Source of the DNA: Camarhynchus parvulus
Lineage: Eukaryota > Chordata > Aves > Passeriformes > Thraupidae
Length of the DNA: 64,000 nt
Assembly: GCF_901933205.1 (NCBI RefSeq)
Contig: NC_044574.1
Span: 17,593,733-17,657,732 of the forward strand
Direction of reading: 5' to 3'
Shown here: positions 1 to 10,965 of the stretch, one piece after another
How positions within the stretch are numbered: position 1 is the stretch's first letter
Layout of the letters: every line of letters starts with the position of its first letter
The notes under the pieces: generated by a model
Database searches by the model: none
The model's input: the letters and a program-made list of their open reading frames with translations, nothing else
Told to the model about the DNA's origin: nothing
Program-made: the position numbers and the translations under genes

Positions 1-3000
1 ACAGGAGGGGAGCCAAAGATAATGTTTTGGGAACTTCTTGGTGCCTGTGAATGTGACTCTGGAGCAGGACCCACTTGGGAGAATAGAAAACTTGAGGATG
101 ACTTGAGGAGAGAGGAAAGGACAGTACTTCCATTGAGATGGGCTGTACCCTTCATCTAAGGCTTTTTGGATTGACTGCAGAAATCAAGGCTACAGAAGTT
201 TTTATCAAAGTATGCATGCAATAAATGAACAGTAGGACAGTTTCTGCACATGCTTAGTCTCTAGTCAATGGATATACTCCGTATCTAAGAAAGAGGTGTG
301 AGTCTGAACTTGACTACACACTTGGGAAAATTGTAATAAAATATGCAGAAGGACGTTTTTCCCACCTCACTTCCAAAGGATGGGTTTCTCCATTCTGGAA
401 AAATGATGGCTGCTTATGCAAACACACACCACTGCCCAGCACCAGGTACTCACAGGAGCACAGGATACTAGGTTCATATTTGGATGCCTCCTTGGCAGCT
501 GCCACTTGCTGTTTGGATTGTGCTGTATCATAAAACAGTGCCTAACAACTGATATTTGGTGTCTTAAAAAGTACTGAAGTGAGGCTTTGTTCTGGAATGG
601 GAGGAAAACAACAAAGGGTACCACTGATCCATGTCAGTGGTTGGAGCTTTGCAGTAGAGAAACACGGAAAACCATAAAAATTCACAAAACAGAGTAACAG
701 TTATCTGCCAAACCATCCCACAACTACTGAATACAACTTAAAGCCAAGCAGCTGATGAGGCATATAATCTGTTCTTGAGGCTATTATTTAGAAATATCTG
801 CTGCTGTGCATAGTCTAATGTACAAGGACTTAAGCAAAAGGCAGCTTTATTTGGTTAATACCTGGCTACTCCAGCAAAGCAGTGGAAAATACCATGAAAA
901 TAATAAAACTCTATATAAAAACCTGTATGTGATTCTAAGCAATTCTTCATGCTGCTGAATTTCAAAAGGCTAGCAATTAAAAAAAAAAAAAAAACACAGA
1001 AAGCTTAGGGGAAACCCCCCTCCCAAAAAACTACAGGACTACAGGGAAAAAAGTAAAAATAAATTTCATATCAAATACTGAACCCAACTTAATTGTGGAA
1101 AAAAAATCCAAATTAAAAAAAGTGTGATTTAGGGCTCAAGGGGCTAGCAATCTCATGCAACCCATCATCATTGCTTAGAAGTTAATATTAGAAGATATCT
1201 TCATAAATTTAAAGTCCTAATTGTCTTATAAGAATAATATGTGTTTCTGAATAAAGATTTTGATTTTCAACTTTTTTTTTCTAATTCTACTCACAAAGGT
1301 GGGAAGGTTAATATAAAGTTATCATCATACATTGCCAAAACCTCATTTTGCTTATCAGAAAATGAACAGTAGGCTTTTAATCAATGCAGTTTATTTAATA
1401 CTTCTGCACACACATAAACACAGTGTGCCTCTGCAGACTACCATAGTTCACGTTTACTAGAGTTTTGGTGGGTTTAAATACATGAGTCGTTTATCTACGT
1501 ACCTGTAAGGGCACATGTTGTTAAATCCCAAGTGTCCAAGTTTGTTATTAGCTATGGATCCCAGCCCCAGATGGAGTTCAGTCAACAGAGCCTAAAAAGG
1601 GATGATCATGTACAATCCTGTCGGAGATCCTTTCACAACAACAGCTGGTCCTTCAAAGAAAAGTGTCACCCTAAACATTCACTGGCCCAAGACATCCCAA
1701 CAATCTCTCCAGTAAAAGCAATGTTTAAGTTGTAAGAAATCTTGTCTTTCTTTTCAGGAAAAAGTGAGACCTAGTAGGTATGTATTAAAATAATTAGTTC
1801 CTTGGAGAGCAAAGGAAATAGAACTCCAGAGCACTGAAAGCATCACAAGTGCCAACATAAGCCTTGTCCATGGTTATCAATGCAGAACTTCTGGGACTTG
1901 GTAGAATACCATTTGCTTTCTTTATCCTGAAGGACTCTGAAAAGGCTTCTTCCTCACTCTTATTGATTACCCTCTTCAGGGAATATTCTACCCTTCTACC
2001 AGGTACATAAAGATCACACCTGAAACCCTGACAGCCTCAGAAAACCTTGCCCCAAGATGAAAATTGGTGGAGAAGGGGAATAGGTAATAAGTTAAAATAA
2101 AATTGCAGGAGTGATTTCTCAGTGGATAGGGTGTCAAGGTGCCAAGCATTTTCAATATTAAGGCATTGTCTGGACAAAAATCAGACCACATTTGGGCTCA
2201 ACAGATAACATAAGAACACAAAACATCTCAATACCAGAAAACCATGTTCTTCCAATAAGCTTGAAGGTCTTGCTTGCTGTAAAAAGCAATTAATACAAAC
2301 AAAAAAAAGGTTTTAATTGCTTTGCATTCACAATTTCAATTAGGTTTAAAAATCAAACACATTTCTCTTTGGAAAAAAAAAGTCAAGAGACTGGGTTTTC
2401 CTCCCCATCATAACAGCTGAGAAGCAACAGAAATTAAAGCATTGGTGTGAACATGGTGCTTTCTAGCCAAAGGTTAGATTTATTTGAGGATTTTGGCTGC
2501 TTGGATGTCACCTATCACAATTTGGGCAGACAGATTATACAACCAACATTTGTTGTGAAAACTCATATAAATAATCATTAAGAGGATCAAAAAAGGAGAG
2601 CAGTAGACCAGACAGTCACCCTTAAGAAAACATTTTCACTTGATATATCAGATGGAATTATAGCAACTTGAATAGGAGAGTTTGCTAAGGGGTGCCACCT
2701 AAAGGGCTTTCTTTTATTGTATGCTGACCTAAATTTGTGGTCTGTTTCCAGAACCAAGAACACTACTTGATCATTTGTTTTGAGAAAGCATGTTCCTGTA
2801 AGAAAACCCATTAATTAATAAAATATTTCTGAGAATTAGAAGTTCAGTCATGGAAGGCTGTTTTAGTCATTAACTCCTATGTCTCAACCTATAGTCTTTC
2901 ACTGAATACTTGCAGTCTAACAGAAATAGCTCTCTCCCTCTTAGGACCCATAACATTCAGGAGTGAGACCTCCCTGATTTGATTGCTCATAAGTGGGTTC

Positions 3001-3480
3001 CAACTTTGACAAAGAACTTGGGGTACTGCCAATACAATTTATAACTAAATCAGTAATCATCATATGCGGCCTGTTCCCATTCTTACAGCTTGCCATTTGT
3101 AAATTAATTCCTTTCAGTGTGATGAATTAATTTCAGTGTGATGGAGAGAGACTCTTCTACTCTACAGATCCTTCTATCACTTAGACACATACCTTTCACT
3201 ATCAGTGCCATAAGGCAGACTAAACACAGGACATATCAATAAAGCTGTCCAACATGGTTCTTGAGGCAGATTTACAAGTGTACAACAGGGCCTTCAGAGG
3301 CACCACAGAGCAGGAGAAAGAGCTTAGGAGACTATAAAGTTGTGGCAAATATGGTGGAATGCAGCTGATAGTTATATTTCTATTATTTTGGTTAAAGAAA
3401 CACAGAAAAATAGAGAAAGGATCCATTTAGTTTGATGAAAGGAGAACAAAGGAATCCAAATGTGTAGCCAGCACATGACA
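1..3480. other. AT-rich non-coding DNA, no gene recognised
   Basis: I see no exon, RNA gene or transposon that I can support here. Open frames are at most about 85 codons and lack paired splice signals or coding-like codon use. Small features are an A16 run at 979-994 and a short direct repeat of the motif TTTCAGTGTGATG near 3113-3145. It reads as ordinary intron or intergenic DNA. Confidence 0.6.
979..994. repeat. poly-A run (A16)
   Basis: Sixteen consecutive A residues, directly visible. No retrotransposon body is recognisable upstream, so this is treated as a simple repeat rather than a retrogene tail. Confidence 0.9.
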
Positions 3481-3486
3481 TTGTTC

Positions 3487-3780
3487 ATAGAGTCACAGAA
3501 TGGTCTGGGCTGGAAGGGACATTAAAGATCACCTAGTTCCAGCTCCTGTGCCATGGGTAGGAACACCTTCCCACTAGACCAGGCTGGGCCCCTCTAGGGC
3601 CCCATCCAACCTGGCCTCGAACTCTTCCAAGGATGGGGCACCCACAGCTTCTCTGGGCAACCCGTTCCAGCGCCTCACCACTGTCACAGTAAAGAATTTA
3701 CTCTGCATATTAAACCTAAAGAAGTTCCACTCTTTCAGCTTGCATCCATTACTTCTTGTCCTATCAGTGCAGTTCCTGAT
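3487..3780 (-). mobile_element. CR1 LINE 3' fragment (5'-truncated)
   Basis: On the plus strand the segment opens with ATAGAGTCACAGAATGG and continues through the GGCTGGAAGGGACATTAAAGATCA block, the CCATCCAACCTGGCCT block and the CTTCTCTGGGCAACCCGTTCCAG block. That is the reverse complement of the avian CR1 3' end, so the element lies on the minus strand with its 3' terminus at the low coordinate. Only about 290 bp of a family of roughly 4.5 kb is kept, the usual result of incomplete reverse transcription. It retains no coding capacity. The upper boundary, near 3780, is approximate, because similarity fades after the TTGTCCTATCAGTGCA block. Confidence 0.92.
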
Positions 3781-3784
3781 GAAA

Positions 3785-6700
3785 GCTCCTGATGCTGAGG
3801 GAAAAAAAACTAGGAGTACGACTATCCTGTAATATCAAGAGGTCCAAACAGTAATGCAATATTATTGATACCTGGCTCCAAATGATAGTCAAAATGCTTC
3901 CTGAAATTAAAAAAAAAATTAATCCACTTGTTCCTGCCTTTAGTACGATGTCAAGCCAGCACTGGTGCGTCCAGCAGGCACAAGCATGTCCTGTCTTCAT
4001 CTGCTCCCTGCTGACTGTTTGTATCAGCACACCAGTCTAGTTCCCTCTGAGGGGAAATGCAGTGTGGTGTAAGTGGTACCATGAAAAGCACCTCCCATGG
4101 TGAGACACAAATCCATGTGCACAGCCACGTGCCAAAACACATTTTGCTGCATCTTCAAATTCCCACTTTGCAGCATGACAGCAGATAAAGCTCTCAAAAG
4201 ATGGAGGGTATCCTAATTCATTCAATATAATAAGACATTAAAGAACAATGTATCAAGAACAATGAATTAATTCATTCAATACACTAAGACATTAAAGAAC
4301 AATGTATCATGTAAAAACATTTAAAATCCCTTCATATTTGTAATCAGTACCAGAAAAGAAAGTGAGGGCGACAGAGATAAAGACCACATTATACCATTCT
4401 GTCTAAACTAGCAACATACAACTGGATTTGAACTGAAAAATTTCATTAGAAGAAATTATTTCAGACATAGTACACAGATTTTATCTTATCCTCTTTTTTT
4501 TTTTTAGTTTTCCAAAACACTACTAGATTTGATAAAACCATCACCTAAAGAATATTGGTAATTTTAAAGTAAAAAAAAAATAATTTGTATTAGTCTTCCT
4601 CATCAATGTAAAGACTTTTGTTCGGAAAAGGAACCTCAGGTGGATTGCATTGAAAACCTTAAGAGGTGTCCAAACAAGCAGCCACGGGTTTATTCACACT
4701 GCTGATAAGTCTAAAAATCAAAGCAAAGTGTCAGAAGAGGAAAGTCACCAGAGGAAACCCTTCCCAAAAATGCAGACAAAAAGTACTCGGTCTAATAACA
4801 CAGCAAAACATCTTTTTTGACACATGGAACCATTTCTAGTCAAGAAAACAACTTCTGAGTGGAGTGGAATGTAATTTTATGTTCACATTTATCAAAAAAT
4901 TATTATAAATATCTATTTCCACTTCAAGAAACAAGGTTGCCATTTAATCTGAGGTACAGCACATAACTTTTGTGGGCTCAGTGAGTGCACTTGGACAATA
5001 ATTTACTCTTTCTCGCTTTTTTATTAGCTAAATTCATATATATGTCACTTATCTGAATATTTACATAACAATATAGAATTTACATTAAAAATCTAACAAT
5101 AAAATTGAAAGAAAAACAACAGGTATGAATTTTTGTAAATCAGTTATGTTTCAAAAACTTAAATAAGTTTAAAGCAACTAACGACTTTCACCAATATTTC
5201 TATTTTTCTCAAAGAACTTACAAAAAGAGATTAGAGACCACATTTCTTTCTGGTTCACAGCAGCCATCCTGGTGCTTAAGATGCTAAAAGAAACAATATC
5301 TCACTTTCAGAAATGTACAAAAAGGAAAAATAAAGCATTCAAGTTTTGTCAGGCACTATAAAGAAGCAGAAGCCTTTCCAAAAAGACACTATGCATACCG
5401 TTTGGGGAGCAGTGAAACACAGTCAGGGTGGAAATAAACATGGAAAAATTGTCGATCGGTGCTACACTTTTAGTTTGACCAGTTCACTAAGACAGTGCTC
5501 AAGAAGGACACTTCTGGACTCTGATAAGTTACAACTGAAAGTGATTTTTATTAAAAAGTGAAAGTGTTTTTTAAGCAATGTATCAAATGCATATACACCA
5601 AACAAAACACATATATAATCAATTCAGTACAGAGTAGGTATAAAATGTAGTTAACTGCATTTAAAAAAAACATTTTCACCCCCCATAAAATAAACCTCAC
5701 CTCCCATTTAAACATCAACAATCCATCAAAAAAACAGGCAAGAATAATAAATGGTGCACTGGCTAATTACATCTATAAGCAATACTTTAAAGAGAGAAAT
5801 TATTAACTAACTACTCCATAACAAGATATCATACAATATAACAATTAAATTAGTAAGGGACTACTTCCACGTTTATTAACTTTTTTTCTATCAAAGTTCA
5901 TCAGTCTTGCTTCTGCATATTCCACAACACCAATGAAAGCACAACAGCTAATAAAAATAGTTGAAAGAATTTCCACGGGCCGCTGTTACCACTTCCCTAT
6001 TGCCACTAGGTGGTGATAGCTTGACACAGATCAGCTTTCATTCGGTTAAAATCAGTGTAAACTGCAACCAGACAGTATCATTTCCTATAAAATTTAAAGA
6101 TCCTCTCTGTGTACTAAAAAGAGGAACACTTAATCATTTTAACTTCGTAAATTGCTGTAGCAAAGACTTACCTGCTTCAGTCACATCCTTTCACCCTGTT
6201 CTTATCCACTAAAACACTTATAGATGCCTTGAAGAAAACTCAGATCATTCACTCAAAACACCCTTTCACCTTGTTTCTGGCTGAGTCACACAGCTCTTGT
6301 ATGCTCTATAGCCTTTTTGTAGCAGATGCTTCTAAAAACTTGTGACAGTTCTATCTTTAAATCCTTTTTCCACAGCACTACTTGTAAAGCTGCTTCCACA
6401 AGTCTAATAAGGCCCTCAAAGGTGAGGCTGCCGCTTTTTATTTGCCTCAAACCCTCGTCTAGGGCAGTTGAAATAGATTGCTTTTAGATAATACCCATGC
6501 CACTGCACTTTCTTCTCAGAAGGTTTGAGTCATAACTTTGCCCTAAGTTCACTCAGCCACAAAACCAAACCACAAGTCCCCCCATCCACGAGTAGTTAAG
6601 CAAAGGTCAGGATGAAATCACTTCTGTTGAAAGGCTCAGGCACACCCGAGCCCTGTCAGCATCCCTGGCTGCAGCTGCAAAACACTGCTTGGTCTGGATG

Positions 6701-9700
6701 GAGATGGGAGGCCCGTGTGTAAGTCATTTGTTAACATAATATGTTTTCCAGTAGTTGTTCCTCTTTAACTCACACCCAGTTGCTGCCCTGTAGTTTATAG
6801 CTCAGTGCAAATAAACAGTTTGGAATGAACTAAGTATAATTTATGTCAAGGAAATGGGGACAAAGCACATAACAAGTACATTAGTTAACAGCATGGCTTA
6901 AATAGGTTTCAAACCAAAGCTGAGAAACTTGTACTTAAACCATAAGCAATCCAACATAAAAAATCAATAGGAAATCAGAGTTACAAAGCAGTAAAATACA
7001 TGGATCATTTCCCAAAAGAGATAGGCTTTCTCACTAGACTGAGATCCCATGCTGTTCCCAAATCTGCATCAGACTGTCATTAAAGAGCACATAAGAGAAT
7101 GATAAACTCATGAAAATAAATAAAACAAACCCAAATCTTTAATTAAATAACTTAATCCCTTAAAATCTGCTCTTTCTCAAGTAGCCTATAAAATCATCTG
7201 TCAGTTCTTAACATTTTCCTGATGTTCCACCTTGCCCCATGGTTCAAGCTGGCGCCTCTGCCATGAGGAAGAATTCATGCCATGCAGGCATGAGTTGTAC
7301 AGTACGGTGTGCCACAACATGTAAGGCCTCTCAGATTTTCACCTGCACTCAAAAATGGTTTAAGCTAGCAGAAAACCAAGACCATGGCCCCAGTTCTGTC
7401 CTGTAACAAGGAATTCCATGGATCAGTTATGGCTTATATAAAAACAAAACCAAACTACTATGACAAAATTCAACCCTCAAGTCAGTCTTGTATTATTTAA
7501 AAAAAATGGCGCACAAAGTAAAATCTGGTTTTGTTCAGGGCTTGATCTGTTTCCTTTTAATTCATAGATTTTCTTCTTGGCCTTGTGCTGATCTAAAAAC
7601 TACTGAAGTTAATAGTGGGAGTGAAGTTAAACACTCTAAAGAATAAGAAATTAGAAACATTCAACATAAGTCTGCACCATTGAGCACCTGGTAAAGCTTC
7701 CAGTATGTGTTAGTAATTCTTAGTTTTAGAAGCACTGCTCAAATTCCATGGGAAGCTTTCCACACAGCTAACCATTTTCACTGGACATGTTTCTGCTGCG
7801 TTTCTATAGGATCCTGTTTCAGAGATGAAGCTTACGTTGGTGTTGCCTTTGTTGCCACCTGTCATGCTTCCTTACTTCATTTTGAAAAGTGAAATGGGGG
7901 CCAAGTCTCATTTCTTCAGGCTACAAGAAATATCACCTCCTCTTCTGGATTTGTATGATACAGATTTTTCTTCCACTGAATTAAACTCACAGTAAAGTCA
8001 CTTAGTGTAAATGAGAAAGTGAAAAGGGCATTTTACAGCATCCCAACCACAAAATAAACACTTGAATAATATTCTCAAATGTTGTTTCAAAAAAAAAACA
8101 CCAACAAACAAAGAAACCCATGAGGGAAAATAATATTATCCTCAGGCAATGTCCACAGTGAATTCCAAAGTATAAATAGCTCAGTTGAAAGCAGAGCAAA
8201 AGTTGGGTTGTGTTGTCGTGCAGCTGAGCCAAAAATAAAGCTTCTTTGAAAATGCTTTAGAGAATCTCATAATTCTTACAAATCTTAATGCCTTAATCTT
8301 TCCCTTTAACCTTTCTCCAGCTAGATAAAATAAATAAAGCTTCTGATTCTGAGGAACAGAATGTTTAGTATCTATTGTTGATTAAAAAAAAGACTAATAA
8401 GCCTTTGAACATTGCGTGACCTCTCCCTTTGTATCAACCTAAAGATAGCATTTTTGTAGGTATTACATAATTTCAGTTCTCAAGTACAAACGTTCCCCAA
8501 GAGACGTTTTCCTTTGGTCATTTGTCTACAGTAATTAATGCAAAAAAGCCAAAGGTATGAAATAAAATATAGATTTGATTATTTTACTATTTACCTTGAA
8601 TTTCAGGTGCTAAACAAGTCAAATTCAAGCTATTGAAGTCTTAAGGAAACCACAACTAAAAAAGACAATACAGAAGGTCTTTTATATTCATTAACCAGGC
8701 CTGCTTTTGTCTCTGTCCTTTCTGAAACCAGACAGCAGAAGATTTTTAATAATATGATACTAGGATATACAGGATATAAACTATAAAGAATCTAATATCT
8801 CCATGTAACTTTCTATTAGTCCATGAAGTGCTCTGAAAAACACAACCTGATACGATGCCTGATTGATTCTTAAATTACTTCATGATAAGTTCACTTCACA
8901 AACAATGCAAGGTGGAATTTACTACCAAAACCAAAGAATGCTTAAACAAGAGCATCTCCTAAACATCTGTGTACTCATTCTTCATCCAGGAAACGCAAAA
9001 TGACTCAGCTCCAAAAAGCTGATATTCCTGAAGGGGAGTATTTTAGAAGGGACAATTCTTACTGCATTTTCAGAGTTGAAAAGACTCTCCTTTGACAAAC
9101 AAGAAACTAGCTTCTCCTTGTTCAGAACTATCATGTGCACTATTTCCATAAAAATTCCATTTATCATCTTAGAGCTGTTGGTAAGAGATAAGCAGATCTT
9201 CCCGTAGGAGATGATGACATCGGAGACACAGAGGACATCATTAAAGCCATGGAGCTTCAATCAAGCGACATGGAGAGCCTTTGAGATGGTGAGACCTTCT
9301 GTCAAAACCTGGGAGCTGTTTTAGGCCAAAAGGCCCTGTCTGAGTACTTCTCATTGCTTTTTTAGTTTGCAGAATGAGTTTTTCCCAAGTGAATAACTTT
9401 CTGTATATATTGTGTATACTACTACTTGCTGATTTCATGGCATTTTGAATATGTGCTCTGTAGGGTGCTGCTTGGAAAAGAAAAACAAGGTAAATAAGTT
9501 ATTAATCATAATTTGCATCCATTTATTTCTTTCCAAATTTGCTGACCAGATGAAAAATGTGCCAGAGCTTTTCTGAAGATGATAAATTAACTACAACTCA
9601 GCAAAAAAAGGTATGGAAAAAGCAGTGTGTATCTAATTCATTAAGGAAGGCATTAACATCATAGATAGACCTTAGTATGAAGGAGAATAATTTTTAATTA

Positions 9701-10020
9701 TCTCTTCTGAGCATGGTTTACCCTGAATAGCTGCAGTTTTGGTACTCCTCCCACCTACTCATTACAGCTGCTCCAAAATAGCTTCTAAGAACATTTTCCT
9801 TTCTTGGAGAAACTGACTCCCACAGCTGGAAAAAAAATATCTAGAATATTTTTCACCTTAAAATTATTATTTAGTTCAACTGAAATATTTTGTGGCACTG
9901 TATCAACATCAGTTAATTTTTCTTACTATACAGGAACAAACCCAAATTACTCTATTTGAAGCTCTTACCTTTTTAACTCATATGTTGTACCAAATACCAA
10001 TTTTCCCAGCTGTTCAAAGT
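3785..10020. other. AT-rich non-coding DNA, no gene recognised
   Basis: Apart from the 54-bp tandem duplication at 4.2 kb I find no repeat family, RNA gene or convincing exon. Homopolymer A and T runs are frequent, for example T at 4494-4505. Open frames stay below about 95 codons and lack flanking splice sites or coding-like codon bias. It looks like intron or intergenic sequence. Confidence 0.55.
4214..4309. repeat. Tandem duplication, two 42-bp copies at 54-bp period
   Basis: The block at 4214-4255 recurs at 4268-4309. Both copies start TAATTCATTCAAT and end AAGAACAATGTATCA, and they differ at two positions by direct comparison. The 12-bp spacer shares pieces with the repeat (AAGAACAATG), consistent with a recent slippage or unequal-exchange duplication of a 54-bp unit. 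Confidence 0.9.
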
Positions 10021-10022
10021 GT

Positions 10023-10038
10023 AAAAAAAAAAAAAAAA
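10023..10038. repeat. poly-A run next to a CR1 3' end
   Basis: A run of 16 A residues directly abuts the 3' terminus of the minus-strand CR1 that begins at 10039. CR1 elements end in short ATTCTATGATTCT-type repeats rather than poly-A, so this run is probably target-site sequence or secondary expansion and not a tail. Confidence 0.85.
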
Positions 10039-10965
10039 TCATAGAATGTTTCAGGTTGGAAGGGACCTTAAAAAGCCTCCAGTTCCAACCCTTCCACCAT
10101 CCACTAGACGAGGGTGCTCATAGCCCCATTAGCCCCATTCAACCTGGCCTAGAACACTTCCAGGGATGGACCTTCCACAACTTCTCTGGGCAACTTGACC
10201 CAGTGCCTCACTACCTTTATCATAAAAAAATTTCTTCCTTTTTTGTCATTTAAACATAGTCTCAGTTTAAAGCTATTCTCCCTTGTCCTATCAATACATG
10301 CCCTTGTAAAAAGTTCTCCTGCTACAGCCCTCTGATCATCTTTGTGGCTCTCCTCTGGACTCCTTCCAACAGGTCCATGACTTCTTTATGTTGGGGTCTC
10401 CCTGAGCTGGATGCAGCACTCCAGGTGAGGGTTCATCAGAGGGGAGCAGAGCAGCAGAGTCACCTCCCTTGAGCTCCTGGCCAGGCAGCTTTTGTTGCAG
10501 CCAGGATGTGGCTGGACTGCAAGCACACATTTTGGGTCATGTTGAATTTCTTGTCAACCAATGCTTCCAAGTATTTTCCTCAGGGCTGCTCTCAGTCCAT
10601 TCTCCTTGCAGTCTGATCTTTTGCTTCAGATTGCCCTGATATAGTTGCAGGACAGAATCACAAAATCACAGAGCAGGTCAGACTGGAAGTGACCACAGTG
10701 GGTCATGTGGCCCAATCTCTGTTCAAGCACGGCCATCCCAGAGCACATGGCACGGGATTGTGTCCAGACGCTTCTGGAACACCTCCAGTGAAGGAGACTC
10801 CACAACCTCTCTAGGCAGCCTATCACTTGGCCTTGTTGAATGACATTTACATGGGCCCATCTCTCAAGCCTCTCCTGGTCACTCAGGATAGCATCTCCTC
10901 CCTCCAGTATGATAACCACATCACACTCTTGGTGTCATAGGCAATATCTTTGGGGTGTATTAAGC
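10039..10965 (-). mobile_element. CR1 LINE 3' portion, interrupted by a second CR1
   Basis: The plus strand starts ATCATAGAATGTTTCAGG and then follows the reverse-complemented CR1 3' UTR and the end of ORF2: GGTTGGAAGGGACCTTAAAA, CTGGATGCAGCACTCCAGG, GGACTGCAAGCACACATTT. The match runs to about 10652, where an unrelated CR1 3' end intervenes. It then resumes at about 10821 with the CACTTGGCCTTGTTGAA, GGGCCCATCTCTCAAGCC and GATAGCATCTCCTCCCTCCAG blocks, which in intact copies directly follow the part ending at 10652. Similarity fades at about 10965. Roughly 760 bp of the outer element remain. Stops and frameshifts leave no usable ORF. Confidence 0.88.
10653..10820 (-). mobile_element. CR1 LINE 3' end nested inside another CR1
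   Basis: The segment starts CAGAATCACAAAATCACAGAG, a CR1-type terminal repeat in reverse complement. It continues with CAGACTGGAAGTGACC, CCCAATCTCTGTTCAAGCA and GAGACTCCACAACCTCTCTAGGCAGCC, which matches a different CR1 subfamily 3' UTR from the surrounding element. It lies in the same minus orientation and splits the outer copy between two blocks that are normally adjacent, so it inserted later. About 168 bp long, heavily 5'-truncated, non-coding. No target duplication is evident, as is usual for CR1. Confidence 0.8.

Noticed and set aside
314..624. Overlapping minus-strand frames of 63 and 85 codons
   Set aside because: Two registers open over the same DNA, with no splice signals, start context or domain. 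Typical chance frames.
10023..10038. Poly-A as a LINE or retrogene tail
   Set aside because: It abuts a CR1 terminus, and CR1 does not use poly-A tails. No other retroelement body is in place.
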